Notes under the pieces: model-generated | What the model saw: the letters and a program-made list of their open reading frames with translations, nothing else | Database searches by the model: none | What the model was told of the DNA's origin: nothing | Source of the DNA: ZC4RG30 sp963812195 | GTDB taxonomy: Bacteria; Pseudomonadota; Gammaproteobacteria; Steroidobacterales; Steroidobacteraceae | Length of the DNA: 64,000 nucleotides | Assembly (NCBI GenBank): GCA_963812195.1 | Contig: CAWEUI010000001.1 | Span: 186,001-250,000, forward strand | Direction: 5' to 3' | Part shown: positions 1 to 8,330 of the stretch, piece by piece | Numbering within the stretch: the stretch's first letter is position 1 | Layout of the letters: the number at the start of each line of letters is the position of its first letter | Program-made: the position numbers and the translations under genes

Positions 1-298
1 GCGCATGTGCCTCGGTGGCCTCGCAGCCCACGGCCTGACAGGCCTCGGCGCGACACACCTGCACGACGTGGCGCCCCGGAGCGTGCCGGCGGAAGAAATG
101 GTAGAAGCTGATGACACCGTGGACTTCGGCGCGGGACAGATTCAGACCCGATGCGATGCGCGGCACCGCCTCGCTGGGGATGTGGCCGAGTTCCTGCTGG
201 ATGCCGTGCAGGATGGGCAGCAGTGGCCCGGGTTGGTCGGCATGTACGGCAACGATGCGATCAACCGTAGCCAGTCCCTGTGCGTCGAAATCTGCCAT
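1..298 (-). CDS. fdsG: NAD-dependent formate dehydrogenase gamma subunit (FdsG/NuoE-like), 5' part only
   Basis: Reading leftwards from an ATG at 298-296 there is an open frame of 99 codons that runs off the window. The protein has the NuoE-type helical start (LLPILHGIQQELGHIP, then LSRAEVHGVISFYHFF) followed by the first [2Fe-2S] cysteines in VCRAEACQAVG. That wording matches FdsG, which carries electrons from formate to NAD+ in the cytosolic molybdenum formate dehydrogenase, more closely than respiratory NuoE; this distinction is from family knowledge. An AGG sequence lies just upstream of the ATG. The rest of an fds operon should lie to the left, outside the window. The MarR-type gene directly upstream on the same strand could be its regulator (inference). 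Confidence 0.85.
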   Translation of the reverse strand, partial: MADFDAQGLATVDRIVAVHADQPGPLLPILHGIQQELGHIPSEAVPRIASGLNLSRAEVHGVISFYHFFRRHAPGRHVVQVCRAEACQAVGCEATEAHA

Positions 299-412
299 GA
301 AGCCTCGATAAGCGATGCCCGATGCGCCGGTGCATCGGTTGACCGCTTATCTTAGGCATTTCCGGGGGTTGCAGCCACTTCGCGCGCTTGCCCGGGGCAG
401 TGATTGACGACT

Positions 413-435
413 GCCGGGGCCACGCGTGCCCCGGC
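413..435 (-). terminator. Possible hairpin after the MarR-type gene
   Basis: GCCGGGGC and GCCCCGGC form an 8-bp GC stem around a 7-base loop, about 20 bases past the corrected stop of the regulator. No T-run follows on either strand, so it may be a weak terminator or only a stem-loop before fdsG. Confidence 0.3.
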
Positions 436-453
436 CCGACTCCACGATGATCC

Positions 454-958
454 CTAGCCGAGCCGGGCCAGCAGCCCCAGCAACTGGTTCAGTTCTTCGG
501 GCGAGAAGATCTCCGCGCGCGAATGACTCGGATTCTTCGGCCTGCGCACGCAGCACCTGCACCTGCCGCATGCCCTCGGCAGTCAGGTACAGGCCATAGC
601 GGCGCCGGTCGTGGTTGCTGCGCCGACGCAGCAACCAGCCCAGTTCCTCGAGCCGATCCACCACAGCGACCACACTGGCCTTGTCGATATCCAGCGCGGC
701 GGCGATCTGGAACTGCGCCATGCCCGGATTCTGTTCGCACAGAACCAGAGTGCCGAACTCAGCCGGCCCGACATTCAGCGCGGAGATGCTGCGCAGTCCG
801 CGACGCTGCAGCGCGAGTTGCGCCTTGCGAACATGGAAGGCCAGCGACCGGCTCAGCAGGCCGAGTTCCACCACGGAGGGGGCCGGCATTTCCGGCAGGG
901 ATACGGAACTCCCGAGAGAGCCCGCGACGTCTGTATGGAGAAGTGCTTCGGTGGTCAT
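454..958 (-). CDS. MarR-family transcriptional regulator (one frameshift near the 3' end)
   Basis: The product of about 167 residues has a MarR winged helix: NPGMAQFQIAAALDIDKASV (recognition helix region), VVDRLEELGWLLRRRSNHDRR (wing) and the LTAEG stretch. I chose the ATG at 958; an in-frame extension to 1018 has no family support. Near 514-520 the frame breaks. With one base removed from the GCGCGCGG run, the protein ends naturally in EIFSPEELNQLLGLLARLG with a TAG at 454-456. The length (3n+1) fits one inserted base, probably a sequence error. Ligand and targets are unknown; the neighbouring formate dehydrogenase gene is the obvious candidate target. Confidence 0.8.
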
Positions 959-1085
959 GGCTGATACGAAGCAAGGCCCGTGCCAGCCCGAGTACGCCGT
1001 CGCAGAACCCCGCCTCACACCCCCGGAACGCGACAGCGCCCGGATCGATCGCCCCAGATCAGAGCGCGTGCACCACCACGGCGCA

Positions 1086-1109
1086 CCAGACCGGCGAACG
1101 CCGGTCTGG
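1086..1109 (-). terminator. Strong hairpin ending the comEC-to-DUF2721 gene run
   Basis: CCAGACCGGC and GCCGGTCTGG form a perfect 10-bp stem with a GAAC loop, 17 bases past the DUF2721 stop codon. There is no clear T-run, but the position and stem strength fit a transcription terminator. Confidence 0.6.
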
Positions 1110-1126
1110 CCAACCCGGGAAGGGCC

Positions 1127-1588
1127 CTACTGGCGCGGACCGAAGCGCAGTGTGTAGGTGGCAATTCGCACTTCGAGCAGGAAGCACCACAGTGCGCCGA
1201 CCAGCGCGACCATGCAGATCACGAACAGCACGGCCACCACCGCACCGATCGGGATGGTCAGAAACCCCGCGATGAACAGCAACGCCACAATGGCAGCCAC
1301 GAGCAATGCCGCCACCGTGGCCAGCGTGATGGCGCGGTTGACCAGCCGAGCGCGGCGACTGGTGGCCTTGAACACCCCATGCAGCTCGGCGGCCTCGGAC
1401 TCGACCGCCTGCGGCAGGCGCGCTTCCAGCAGTCGTGCGCGGTCCACGATGCGCGCCAGCCGCGCGGTGAGCATCGCCAGCAGCACACCCACGCCGTTGA
1501 GCAGAAACACCGGCCCCAGCGCGAGCTGCATCGCGTGTGACACATCCGGGACATCGAGCTGCGAAAGATCCACACCGGGAAAGTTCAT
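1127..1588 (-). CDS. DUF2721 family membrane protein
   Basis: The 153-residue protein begins with a short helix and one membrane segment (about residues 22-40), then a charged cytoplasmic stretch with ARLARIVDRARLLEARL. Two close membrane segments follow (about 85-135: LATVAALLVAAIVALLFIAG and FVICMVALVGALWCFLL). This order matches DUF2721, whose function is unknown. Its ATG overlaps the kdsB stop codon (ATGA), so it is the last gene of the lipid A/Kdo operon and is followed by a strong hairpin. Nothing in the sequence shows whether it takes part in lipopolysaccharide assembly. Confidence 0.8.
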   Translation of the reverse strand: MNFPGVDLSQLDVPDVSHAMQLALGPVFLLNGVGVLLAMLTARLARIVDRARLLEARLPQAVESEAAELHGVFKATSRRARLVNRAITLATVAALLVAAIVALLFIAGFLTIPIGAVVAVLFVICMVALVGALWCFLLEVRIATYTLRFGPRQ

Positions 1589-2367
1589 CTGGGGAGCGCC
1601 TCCGAAAGTCTGATCTGTTCCCTGACGTGCGCCAGGTCCTCGGCCGTGTCGACATGCGGACCGGGCGCGGTGAGCGCGTCAGCGACGCGTATTTCCATGC
1701 CGTTCTCCAGTGCGCGCAACTGTTCCAGGCATTCGATCTGTTCCAGCCCGCCCGGCGCCAGCCTGGCGATCCGCCGCAGCGCGCCCACCCGATACGCGTA
1801 CAGCCCGATGTGCAGGCGCGCACCCGCGAAACTGCCCGCGTTCGCCGCACCGGCGGGCTGCGCATCGCGATTCCAGGGAATCGGCGCGCGACTGAAATAC
1901 AGCGCGCGACCCTGCGCATCCGTGACCACCTTAACGACGCCCGGATCGAGCAATTGCCGGCTGCTCACGACCGCAGTGGCCAGTGTTGCGATATCCGCCT
2001 CCGGGTGCTGTTCGAGCAACCCGGCGACCTGCCCGATCAACACCGGTGGCATCAGCGGCTCATCTCCCTGCAGGTTCACGATGATGTCCTGCTCGCGCCA
2101 GCCGGCGGCCTGCGCCACTTCGGCTATGCGGTCGGTGCCGGACGGATGCTCCGGTGAAGTCATGCAGGCTTCGGCGCCAAAGCCCCGCGCGGTGCGCAGA
2201 ATGCGTTCGTCATCCGTGGCGATGATCACCTGCGCCGCGCCCGAGGCAGTACCGGCGGCATGCACCCACTGCAACATGGGCCTGCCACCGGCCTCGGGCA
2301 GGGGCGCGAGCAGCTTCCCCGGCAGGCGCGTGGAGCCGTAACGGGCAGGTATGACGACGCGGAACAC
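1585..2367 (-). CDS. kdsB: 3-deoxy-manno-octulosonate cytidylyltransferase
   Basis: KdsB activates Kdo with CTP to CMP-Kdo before transfer to lipid A. The 260-residue protein starts with VVIPARYGSTRLPGK, the nucleotide-binding loop of this family, and has ATDD, HPSGTDRIAE and NLQGDEP in order, ending with HVDTAEDL. I chose the GTG at 2367-2365, directly before the conserved start; the open frame continues upstream into the Trm112-like gene, but that part does not match the family. It begins 14 bases after the previous stop and its own stop overlaps the DUF2721 start. Pairing with lpxK and msbA is the usual gammaproteobacterial layout. Confidence 0.95.
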   Translation of the reverse strand: MFRVVIPARYGSTRLPGKLLAPLPEAGGRPMLQWVHAAGTASGAAQVIIATDDERILRTARGFGAEACMTSPEHPSGTDRIAEVAQAAGWREQDIIVNLQGDEPLMPPVLIGQVAGLLEQHPEADIATLATAVVSSRQLLDPGVVKVVTDAQGRALYFSRAPIPWNRDAQPAGAANAGSFAGARLHIGLYAYRVGALRRIARLAPGGLEQIECLEQLRALENGMEIRVADALTAPGPHVDTAEDLAHVREQIRLSEALPR

Positions 2368-2381
2368 GCCTGGCAAGGTGG

Positions 2382-2573
2382 CTAGCGATCCAGCAGGGGA
2401 TCGTCGCTGGCCAGCGCGCGGGCCTCGCTCTCGAGCATCACCGGAACGCCATCCACTATGGGAAAGGCCAGCCGATCGCCACGACAGACCAGCACTGCGG
2501 CCTCGCGCGCGTAACGCAGCGGGCTCTTGCACAGCGGGCAGGCCAGGATGTCCAGCAGTCTTGCATCAAGCAT
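2382..2573 (-). CDS. ycaR: Trm112/YcaR family small zinc-ribbon-like protein
   Basis: The 63-residue protein contains LDILACPLCKSPLRY, then VCRGDRLAFPIVDGVPVML, which is the Trm112 fold pattern. The second zinc-binding pair is reduced (one Cys in VCRG), as is common in the bacterial members. It sits between lpxK and kdsB as in E. coli and Pseudomonas. I chose the ATG at 2573 because the family starts just before LLDILACP; this ATG lies inside the lpxK stop (ATGCTTGA), giving an 8-base overlap that suggests translational coupling. The bacterial function is not settled. Confidence 0.9.
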   Translation of the reverse strand: MLDARLLDILACPLCKSPLRYAREAAVLVCRGDRLAFPIVDGVPVMLESEARALASDDPLLDR

Positions 2574-3602
2574 CTTCCACCCCTTCTTGCGCAACGCGTG
2601 CCAGTACGGCGCGCAACAGATACTCGGCGTCGGCTGCCGGCAGGTCCGCCACCACGCTCAGGCACCACATTCGATCATCGGCGAACGCGGCGCATTTTAC
2701 GGCATCCTTTTCGGTCATGACGATGCGCAGCGTGTCGCCGAACTCCAGATCCCGGGCCAGGAAGGCGTGATGGTCCACAAATTCGTGCTCCACGGGATGT
2801 GCGCCAAGTTCGCGCAGCAGCGCAAAGAACCGCCGCGGGTTGCCGATGCCGGCCACGGCATGCACACGCGCGCCTCGCAGACTCTGCAGCGAATCCTCCC
2901 GCTGTGTGCCCAGCTCCCGCAACGCCACGGGCAGCAATCTCATAGGTACAGCCCGGCGTCCGGCGCGCGCGCGCCGGCGCCGCGGGCATCCTCACCGTGG
3001 ATCACCACGGCGTCAGCCGCGTCCAGCGCGGACACGGGTTCGCGCAACGGACCGGCCGGCAACATTGCCCCGTTGCCGAAGCCACGTGTGCCATCGATCA
3101 CGACGATGGAAAATTCGCGCCGCAGCGCCAGGTGCTGCAGGCCGTCATCCGAGAGCACCACGGTACACCCGCTGTGCACCAGCAACCGTGCGGCCGCGAC
3201 CCGATCCGACCCCACCGCCACGGGCACTGCCAGCTGCCTTGCAATGACCACCGCCTCATCTCCAACCTCGGCCGGCCCATCGGTTGCCGCGACCAGTCTT
3301 GCGGCCCGCAGGCGTGCTCCGTAGCCGCGCAGCACCACGCCCGGGCGGTGGCCCGCGTCACGCAGCGCCCGGGCGAGCCAGATCACCAGTGGTGTCTTGC
3401 CCGTGCCGCCCACCGTGAGATTGCCCACCACGATGACCGCAACGCCGGGGCTGCGGCTTGCCAGCCAGCCACGCGCATACAACGCAGCGCGCAGCTGCAC
3501 GAGCAGGCCATACAATGCGGACAAGGGACGCAGCAGCAGCGGTGCGGTGCCCTCGTACCAGCGACGCTCCAGCCACCTCCTGAGCGAGGCCGACTCAGGC
3601 AT
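2566..3602 (-). CDS. lpxK: Tetraacyldisaccharide 4'-kinase, split by a one-base frameshift
   Basis: LpxK phosphorylates the 4' position of the lipid A disaccharide at the inner membrane. The N-terminal part (3602 to 2940) has the membrane-associated helix and the P-loop GNLTVGGTGKTPL, then VLRGYGARL and VLSDDGLQHL. The C-terminal part (2943 to 2566) has IGNPRRFF and VMTEKDAVKC. The two parts lie in different frames, meeting at CTATGAG: the first ends in TGA and the second starts with the overlapping ATG. The full span is one base short of a multiple of three, and the methionine at the join is the one usually conserved in intact homologues, so a single missing base is the simplest reading. Joined, the protein has 345 residues, a normal length. 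The start overlaps the msbA stop by 8 bases. Confidence 0.88.
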
Positions 3603-5331
3603 CGAATTGCAGGCCATGCAGCTGGCTGTAGACACCGCCCAGTGCCAGCAACTCGGCGTGACGTCCCGACTCCACCACCGCGCCGTCCTGCAACACGATG
3701 ATGCGGTCTGCCGACTCCACCGTTGCCAGGCGATGCGCGATCACCAGCGTCGCGCGGCCACGCCGCAGTTCGGCGATTGCCTCCTGCACGTGCCGTTCGG
3801 ATTCGGAATCCAGCTGCGAAGTCGCCTCGTCCAGCACCAGGATCGGTGCATCACGCAGCAACGCGCGCGCGATCGCGACGCGCTGGCGCTGACCGCCGGA
3901 GAGCAGCACACCGCGCTCGCCAACGGTCGAGTCCAGGCCCTGCGGCATGAGCCGGGCGAACTCCAGCACATGCGCCGCTCGCGCCGCGGCCAGGATTGCA
4001 CTGTCCGGCGCATCATCGATACCGAACGCGATGTTGTTGCGCAGGCTGTCATCCAGCAGCAGCGCATCCTGGCCCACGTAGGCGATCTGGCGTCGCAGGT
4101 CCGGCAAGGCAAACTCGCGCAGGTCCACGCCGTCCAGCAGAATCCGTCCGGCGCCCGGCTCATACAGGCGCGGCAGCAATCCGACCAGCGTGGACTTGCC
4201 GGCGCCGGAGCGTCCCACGATTGCCAGCGTCTCGCCGGGCCCCACACGCAGACTCACGTCGCGCAATACCTGGCCGTCCCCGTAGCCGAAGCCCACATTG
4301 CAGTACTCCACCTCGCCGCGCGCGCGCTGCAACGGCCGCCCCGCTGTCGGCTCACGCGGTTCATCGAGCACCGCGAAAATGCCCTGCCCGGCGGCGATAC
4401 CGGCTGCCAGCGGACTGCCGACGTTGACCAGTCGCTTCAGCGGCGACATCAACAGCATCAACGCCGTGATGTAGCCAATGAACTCGTTGACGGGCACTGA
4501 CAGCGCCACGACACGCGACAGCGCCACGACCAGCACGATCGCCAGTCCCACTCCGGCGACCATCTGCACGATTGGCGTGGCCGCCGCGCGCGTCAGCAAC
4601 AGGCGCACCTGGCTTGCCCGATTCGACTCATTGACCTGTTCAAAGCGGCGCTGCTGCTGCGCCTCGGCGCCGCTGGTGCGGACCGCGCGCTGCATGTCCA
4701 GCGATTCCTTGGCAACGCGCGTGAAATCACCCATCGACTGCTGGATCTGCGTGCTGTGCCGGCGGAAGCGCCGGTGGATGACACCGATAGCCAACCCGAC
4801 CAGCGGCGCCACCGTCAGGGCCAGCAGCGTGAACCACCAGGATCTCCAGAACATGTAGATGAGCAGGCCGGTAAGCGCGAGCGAATCGCGCACCACCACG
4901 ACCAGCGCGCTGGTGGCGGCCTCGGCCACCTGCTCGGTATCGTAGGTCAGCCGCGAGAGCATGCGCCCGGTGGACTCGCGGTCGCAGCGCGCGATCGGCA
5001 GGTGCAGGTATTGCCCGAACAGGTCGCGGCGCACGGCCTTGACCACCTGACGGCCCACGCGACCCGGATACCAGTTGGCGAGGAAGTCGCCAAAGCCGCG
5101 CAGCCCGAACAGCAGCAGCACACCCAGCGGCACGGCCCACACGACACGCGGATCCGGGTGCACGAAGGTTGCCTTCAGGAAGCGGTCCACGAACATCGCG
5201 ATGCCGGCGTCGGTTGCCGCATACAGCGCCATGCCGGCTGCGCCGAGCAGGAATTCACCGCGCCATGGCCACGCATAGCGCAACAGCCGCCCGTAGACCG
5301 CACGTGACTGCGCCGCCGGGGGCAGCGCCAC
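3595..5331 (-). CDS. msbA: Lipid A export ABC transporter (MsbA type)
   Basis: This 578-residue half-transporter flips lipid A-core across the inner membrane as a homodimer. A six-helix membrane domain fills about the first 320 residues. The ATPase follows with Walker A GRSGAGKS, signature LSGGQ, Walker B ILVLDEATS and the switch histidine in IAHRL. Its place between exbD and lpxK supports MsbA over other ABC exporters of similar shape. The start is GTG at 5331, one base after the exbD stop; the stop overlaps the lpxK start. Confidence 0.95.
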   Translation of the reverse strand: MALPPAAQSRAVYGRLLRYAWPWRGEFLLGAAGMALYAATDAGIAMFVDRFLKATFVHPDPRVVWAVPLGVLLLFGLRGFGDFLANWYPGRVGRQVVKAVRRDLFGQYLHLPIARCDRESTGRMLSRLTYDTEQVAEAATSALVVVVRDSLALTGLLIYMFWRSWWFTLLALTVAPLVGLAIGVIHRRFRRHSTQIQQSMGDFTRVAKESLDMQRAVRTSGAEAQQQRRFEQVNESNRASQVRLLLTRAAATPIVQMVAGVGLAIVLVVALSRVVALSVPVNEFIGYITALMLLMSPLKRLVNVGSPLAAGIAAGQGIFAVLDEPREPTAGRPLQRARGEVEYCNVGFGYGDGQVLRDVSLRVGPGETLAIVGRSGAGKSTLVGLLPRLYEPGAGRILLDGVDLREFALPDLRRQIAYVGQDALLLDDSLRNNIAFGIDDAPDSAILAAARAAHVLEFARLMPQGLDSTVGERGVLLSGGQRQRVAIARALLRDAPILVLDEATSQLDSESERHVQEAIAELRRGRATLVIAHRLATVESADRIIVLQDGAVVESGRHAELLALGGVYSQLHGLQFDA

Positions 5332-5332
5332 G

Positions 5333-5761
5333 CTACTGGCCCGCGGCGGGCGGGATCGTGGCGATATTCAGTTGCGTGAAGCCCATGCGGCCCAGCACGT
5401 CCATCGCCGTGACCACCGACTGGTGCGTGGCACGGGCATCGGCACGCAACACGATACGGCCGTCGCGCGAATCCCCGGCAACCTGCTCGACGGCACGCCG
5501 CAAGGTGTCGCGGCCCGCGTTGATCAGATCACGCCCGTTGACCTGATAGCTGCCCTGCTGCGTCACCGTGACCACGATGGGCTCGGCACCGCTTGCACCG
5601 TGGACCTCTTCACTGGCCGTAGGCAAATCAATGGTCAATCGCCCCTCGTCGACGAAGGTCGAACACAGCATGAAGAAGACCAGCAGCACCATCAGCACGT
5701 CGATCAGCGAAATCAGGTTGATTTCCGGATCGTCGGTGGTCCGGCGCGGCCGGATGTTCAC
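5333..5761 (-). CDS. exbD: ExbD/TolR family energy-transducing protein
   Basis: The 142-residue protein has one N-terminal membrane helix (INLISLIDVLMVLLVFFML) with the essential aspartate of the proton channel, preceded by the usual positively charged tail. A periplasmic TolR-like domain follows (ADARATHQSVVTAMDVLGRMG). It overlaps exbB by four bases (ATGA), so the two are translated together and should form the channel complex. No tonB, tolA or tolB is nearby. In Pseudomonas the same exbB-exbD pair also sits by lpxK, and its partner there is not obvious from context either. Confidence 0.92.
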   Translation of the reverse strand: MNIRPRRTTDDPEINLISLIDVLMVLLVFFMLCSTFVDEGRLTIDLPTASEEVHGASGAEPIVVTVTQQGSYQVNGRDLINAGRDTLRRAVEQVAGDSRDGRIVLRADARATHQSVVTAMDVLGRMGFTQLNIATIPPAAGQ

Positions 5762-6390
5762 GCCCGCTCCTCGTGCGCGGGGTTCTCCATGCGATCGTTC
5801 AGCGCATCGGCAAAACGCACCACGTCCTTTTCGATGCGCACCACGATGCCTTCCACCTTGCCGCGCAGATAGCGGTACGCCACGTAGGAGGGAATGGCCA
5901 CGAACAGGCCCGCCGCCGTGCAGATCAGCGCCTCGGAGATGCCGCCGGACAGCAGCCGCGGGTCGCCCAGCCCGCCTTCGTGGATGGCGCTGAAGGCCCG
6001 GATGATGCCGGTTACCGTGCCCAGCAGCCCCAGCAGCGGTGTCACGCCCGCAATGGTGCCAAGCGTGTTGAGGAACCGGTCCAGCTCATGTGCCACGTGC
6101 CGGCCCGTATCCTCGATGCGCTCCATCAGCACCTGGCGCGGGCGATTGCGGTTCGCCAACCCCGTGGCCAGCAGTTTGCCCAGCGGGGAGTTGGATTCCA
6201 GTGCGGTGATGACCTTGTCGCTGACCTGGCCGGCCTCGACCAGCGCCCAGATGCGCCGGGTCAGATCGGGCGGCATCACGCGCTTCTGCTGCAGAGTCCA
6301 CAGGCGCTCGACCACGATCGAGATCGCAATGATCCAGCACAGGATGATGGGCCACATGAAGACCCCACCGGCGAGCACGATTTCCAGCAT
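5758..6390 (-). CDS. exbB: ExbB/TolQ/MotA family proton channel protein
   Basis: The 210-residue protein has a first membrane helix (about residues 10-30), a long cytoplasmic loop, and two close helices containing TIAGVTPLLGLLGTVTGI and GGISEALICTAAGLFVAIPSY. These are the family's signature pair, including the conserved small and polar residues lining the proton path. It forms the channel with the overlapping exbD. Nine bases separate it from the comEC stop, so it is probably read from the same transcript. Confidence 0.93.
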   Translation of the reverse strand: MLEIVLAGGVFMWPIILCWIIAISIVVERLWTLQQKRVMPPDLTRRIWALVEAGQVSDKVITALESNSPLGKLLATGLANRNRPRQVLMERIEDTGRHVAHELDRFLNTLGTIAGVTPLLGLLGTVTGIIRAFSAIHEGGLGDPRLLSGGISEALICTAAGLFVAIPSYVAYRYLRGKVEGIVVRIEKDVVRFADALNDRMENPAHEERA

Positions 6391-6399
6391 GGGCCGGCA

Positions 6400-8289
6400 T
6401 CATAGCCGAAGAAAGGCGTTGCGCAGGACCAAACCCCGACTGCCGAGCACGAACGAGGCGCGACCTTCGCCGCTTGCCGCAAGGCTTGCAGCAGCCGCTG
6501 TGCCGAATTCCACGCTGCGCGCACCACGCGTTGCAGTGAGCATGCAATGCCGTCCGTCGGCGCTGTCGCGCAAGCTGAACCTGACGCCATCCCACAGCCA
6601 GCTCGCGGCGCTACACGCGCGCATTTCGGGGGGCGGTGCCTGCCGGGCGGGCAGTACGGCCACACGCACCGGCAGTTCCGCCGCGGCAAGACGCAATGCG
6701 GCCCGGGAATCGCGGGTCAGCGGCCCCGGCAGCCACATGTCTATGTGGCCGTAACCGGAGGCGCGCAGCAAAGGCAGCAGCGTCCGCGCAAAGTGCCGGC
6801 CGGAGCTGCCGTAGACCTCGCCGGTACCCACCAGCAGCAGATGGGTATGGGTCCGCAGCAGCATGGCGGTGGAGTCACCACCACCGCGCGCATCGATCCA
6901 TAGTTCACCGACGGGCGGTCGCGGCGCACGCAGCGCGAACACCGTGACCAGCAGTGCCAGCGCCGCGAATCGCAGCCGCGCTGCAAGCGGCAGCACGCCC
7001 AGCAGCACGGCCGGCACGGCCAGCAGGTACCAGCTCCAGGGCGGCGCCGCGTGCCACAGCGCGCCGGGCAGGCCGGCACACCAGCAAAGACCCGGCCACA
7101 GCATTGCGGCAAGCCCGCCCGCGATGTGCGCCAGGCAATCGCCGCACCACCCCGCCAGCGGCCCCGGCAGCAGGAAGCAGGCGGTGGCAATGAGCACCGG
7201 CGGCACCAGCAGCAGCGTGAATACCGGTATTGCCAGCAGGTTGACCAGCAAGCCGCCAGCCGGAAACGTACCGAAGGCCGCCGCCGTTATCGGCAGCAGT
7301 GCGAGGCTGACCAGACCCTGCAGTGTCAGCGCGGCGCGCGGCGCCGGCGGCTCGCGCAGCCGTCCGCCCGGCAGCAACCCGATTGCGGCCACGGCCACGA
7401 AGGACAACCAGAAGCCGGCACCCAGCAACGCAAACGGGTCGTAGAGCAGGACGGCGGCCAGCGCCACCGCCAGACTCCACATGGGCGAGGTGCGCCGCGA
7501 GCATTCACGCACTGCCAGAAATGCGCTCAACATCACCACTGTACGCTGCGCCGGCACGGAGAAACCGGACAGCAATGCGTACCACAGCGCCAGCGTGCCA
7601 CCCGTCAGCGCGGCACAGACACTGCGCCTGGGTCGACGCGTGCGAGGCGCCAGCGCCCACCACAGGCCGCGCGCCACGCTCATGGCGAGCAACGCGAAGA
7701 AAGTCACGTGCATGCCCGATATCGCCACCAGGTGGGTGATGCCGGTGTTGTTGAACACCTGCCATTGCCGCGGCGACACGTCGCCGGTGGCCCCGACTGC
7801 AAGTGCCGCGAGCAGCGCGGCCGCACTCGGATCGGCGACCTGGTCCTGGAAGCGCCGCGCGAGGCGGGCGCGAATTGCCAGCATCCCGCCGGCGGCACGC
7901 GACAGGCGCTTGTTGAGCGGCCCGGCGTCCACCCGCGCATATCCGCTGAGGTGCGCACGCAGGAGCGCCAATCCCGCGGCCGCACCGCGCGGCGCGCTGA
8001 CCCGGGCCGCGTACCGCCAGCACTCGCCCGCCTGCGCGGCAGCCGCGTCAGCCGCCAGCTCGATGCGCAGGTTGCGCGCCGGCCACCCGGGATTGCGCGG
8101 AAAGGACACCCGGGCATCGAAGCGCCAGCCACGCCCGGTGACGGCGGGAATGGAGCGCACGCAGGCCCGAACCAGCACGCGCTCGCCGTCGGAAGGGACC
8201 GGTGCCAGCAGTTGCCGCCCCAGGAGCACGCCGCGGCCCGCCACCACCAGGATCAGGCCAAGTGCCCACCAAAGGCCGCGCGACACCAC
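6400..8289 (-). CDS. comEC: ComEC/Rec2 family DNA uptake protein with a degenerate metallo-beta-lactamase domain
   Basis: ComEC forms the inner-membrane channel through which one DNA strand enters during natural transformation. The 629-residue protein has an N-terminal DUF4131-like part, then the competence domain with NTGITHLVAISGMHV, GFSVPAQRT and about ten membrane segments. The C-terminal soluble domain starts at about residue 463. In most homologues it carries a metal-binding HxHxDH motif; here the corresponding place reads MWLPGPLTRDSRAAL, without the histidines, and the N-terminal LDVGQG motif is replaced by WIDARGGG. It is shorter than typical ComEC (about 750-800 residues). The start is GTG at 8289. 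Membrane transport may persist, but a nuclease role looks unlikely (inference). Confidence 0.85.
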   Translation of the reverse strand: MVSRGLWWALGLILVVAGRGVLLGRQLLAPVPSDGERVLVRACVRSIPAVTGRGWRFDARVSFPRNPGWPARNLRIELAADAAAAQAGECWRYAARVSAPRGAAAGLALLRAHLSGYARVDAGPLNKRLSRAAGGMLAIRARLARRFQDQVADPSAAALLAALAVGATGDVSPRQWQVFNNTGITHLVAISGMHVTFFALLAMSVARGLWWALAPRTRRPRRSVCAALTGGTLALWYALLSGFSVPAQRTVVMLSAFLAVRECSRRTSPMWSLAVALAAVLLYDPFALLGAGFWLSFVAVAAIGLLPGGRLREPPAPRAALTLQGLVSLALLPITAAAFGTFPAGGLLVNLLAIPVFTLLLVPPVLIATACFLLPGPLAGWCGDCLAHIAGGLAAMLWPGLCWCAGLPGALWHAAPPWSWYLLAVPAVLLGVLPLAARLRFAALALLVTVFALRAPRPPVGELWIDARGGGDSTAMLLRTHTHLLLVGTGEVYGSSGRHFARTLLPLLRASGYGHIDMWLPGPLTRDSRAALRLAAAELPVRVAVLPARQAPPPEMRACSAASWLWDGVRFSLRDSADGRHCMLTATRGARSVEFGTAAAASLAASGEGRASFVLGSRGLVLRNAFLRL

Positions 8290-8314
8290 TCTCTCCGCGA
8301 AACTCCGCCCCTGT

Positions 8315-8320
8315 TAGAGT
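8315..8320 (+). promoter_or_regulatory. Candidate -10 element for the DUF2062 gene
   Basis: TAGAGT lies 10 bases before the ATG at 8331, in a 41-bp divergent gap with comEC. There is no clear -35 and no Shine-Dalgarno sequence before the ATG, so the transcript would have almost no leader. Confidence 0.3.
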
Positions 8321-8330
8321 CTGCAGTCGA

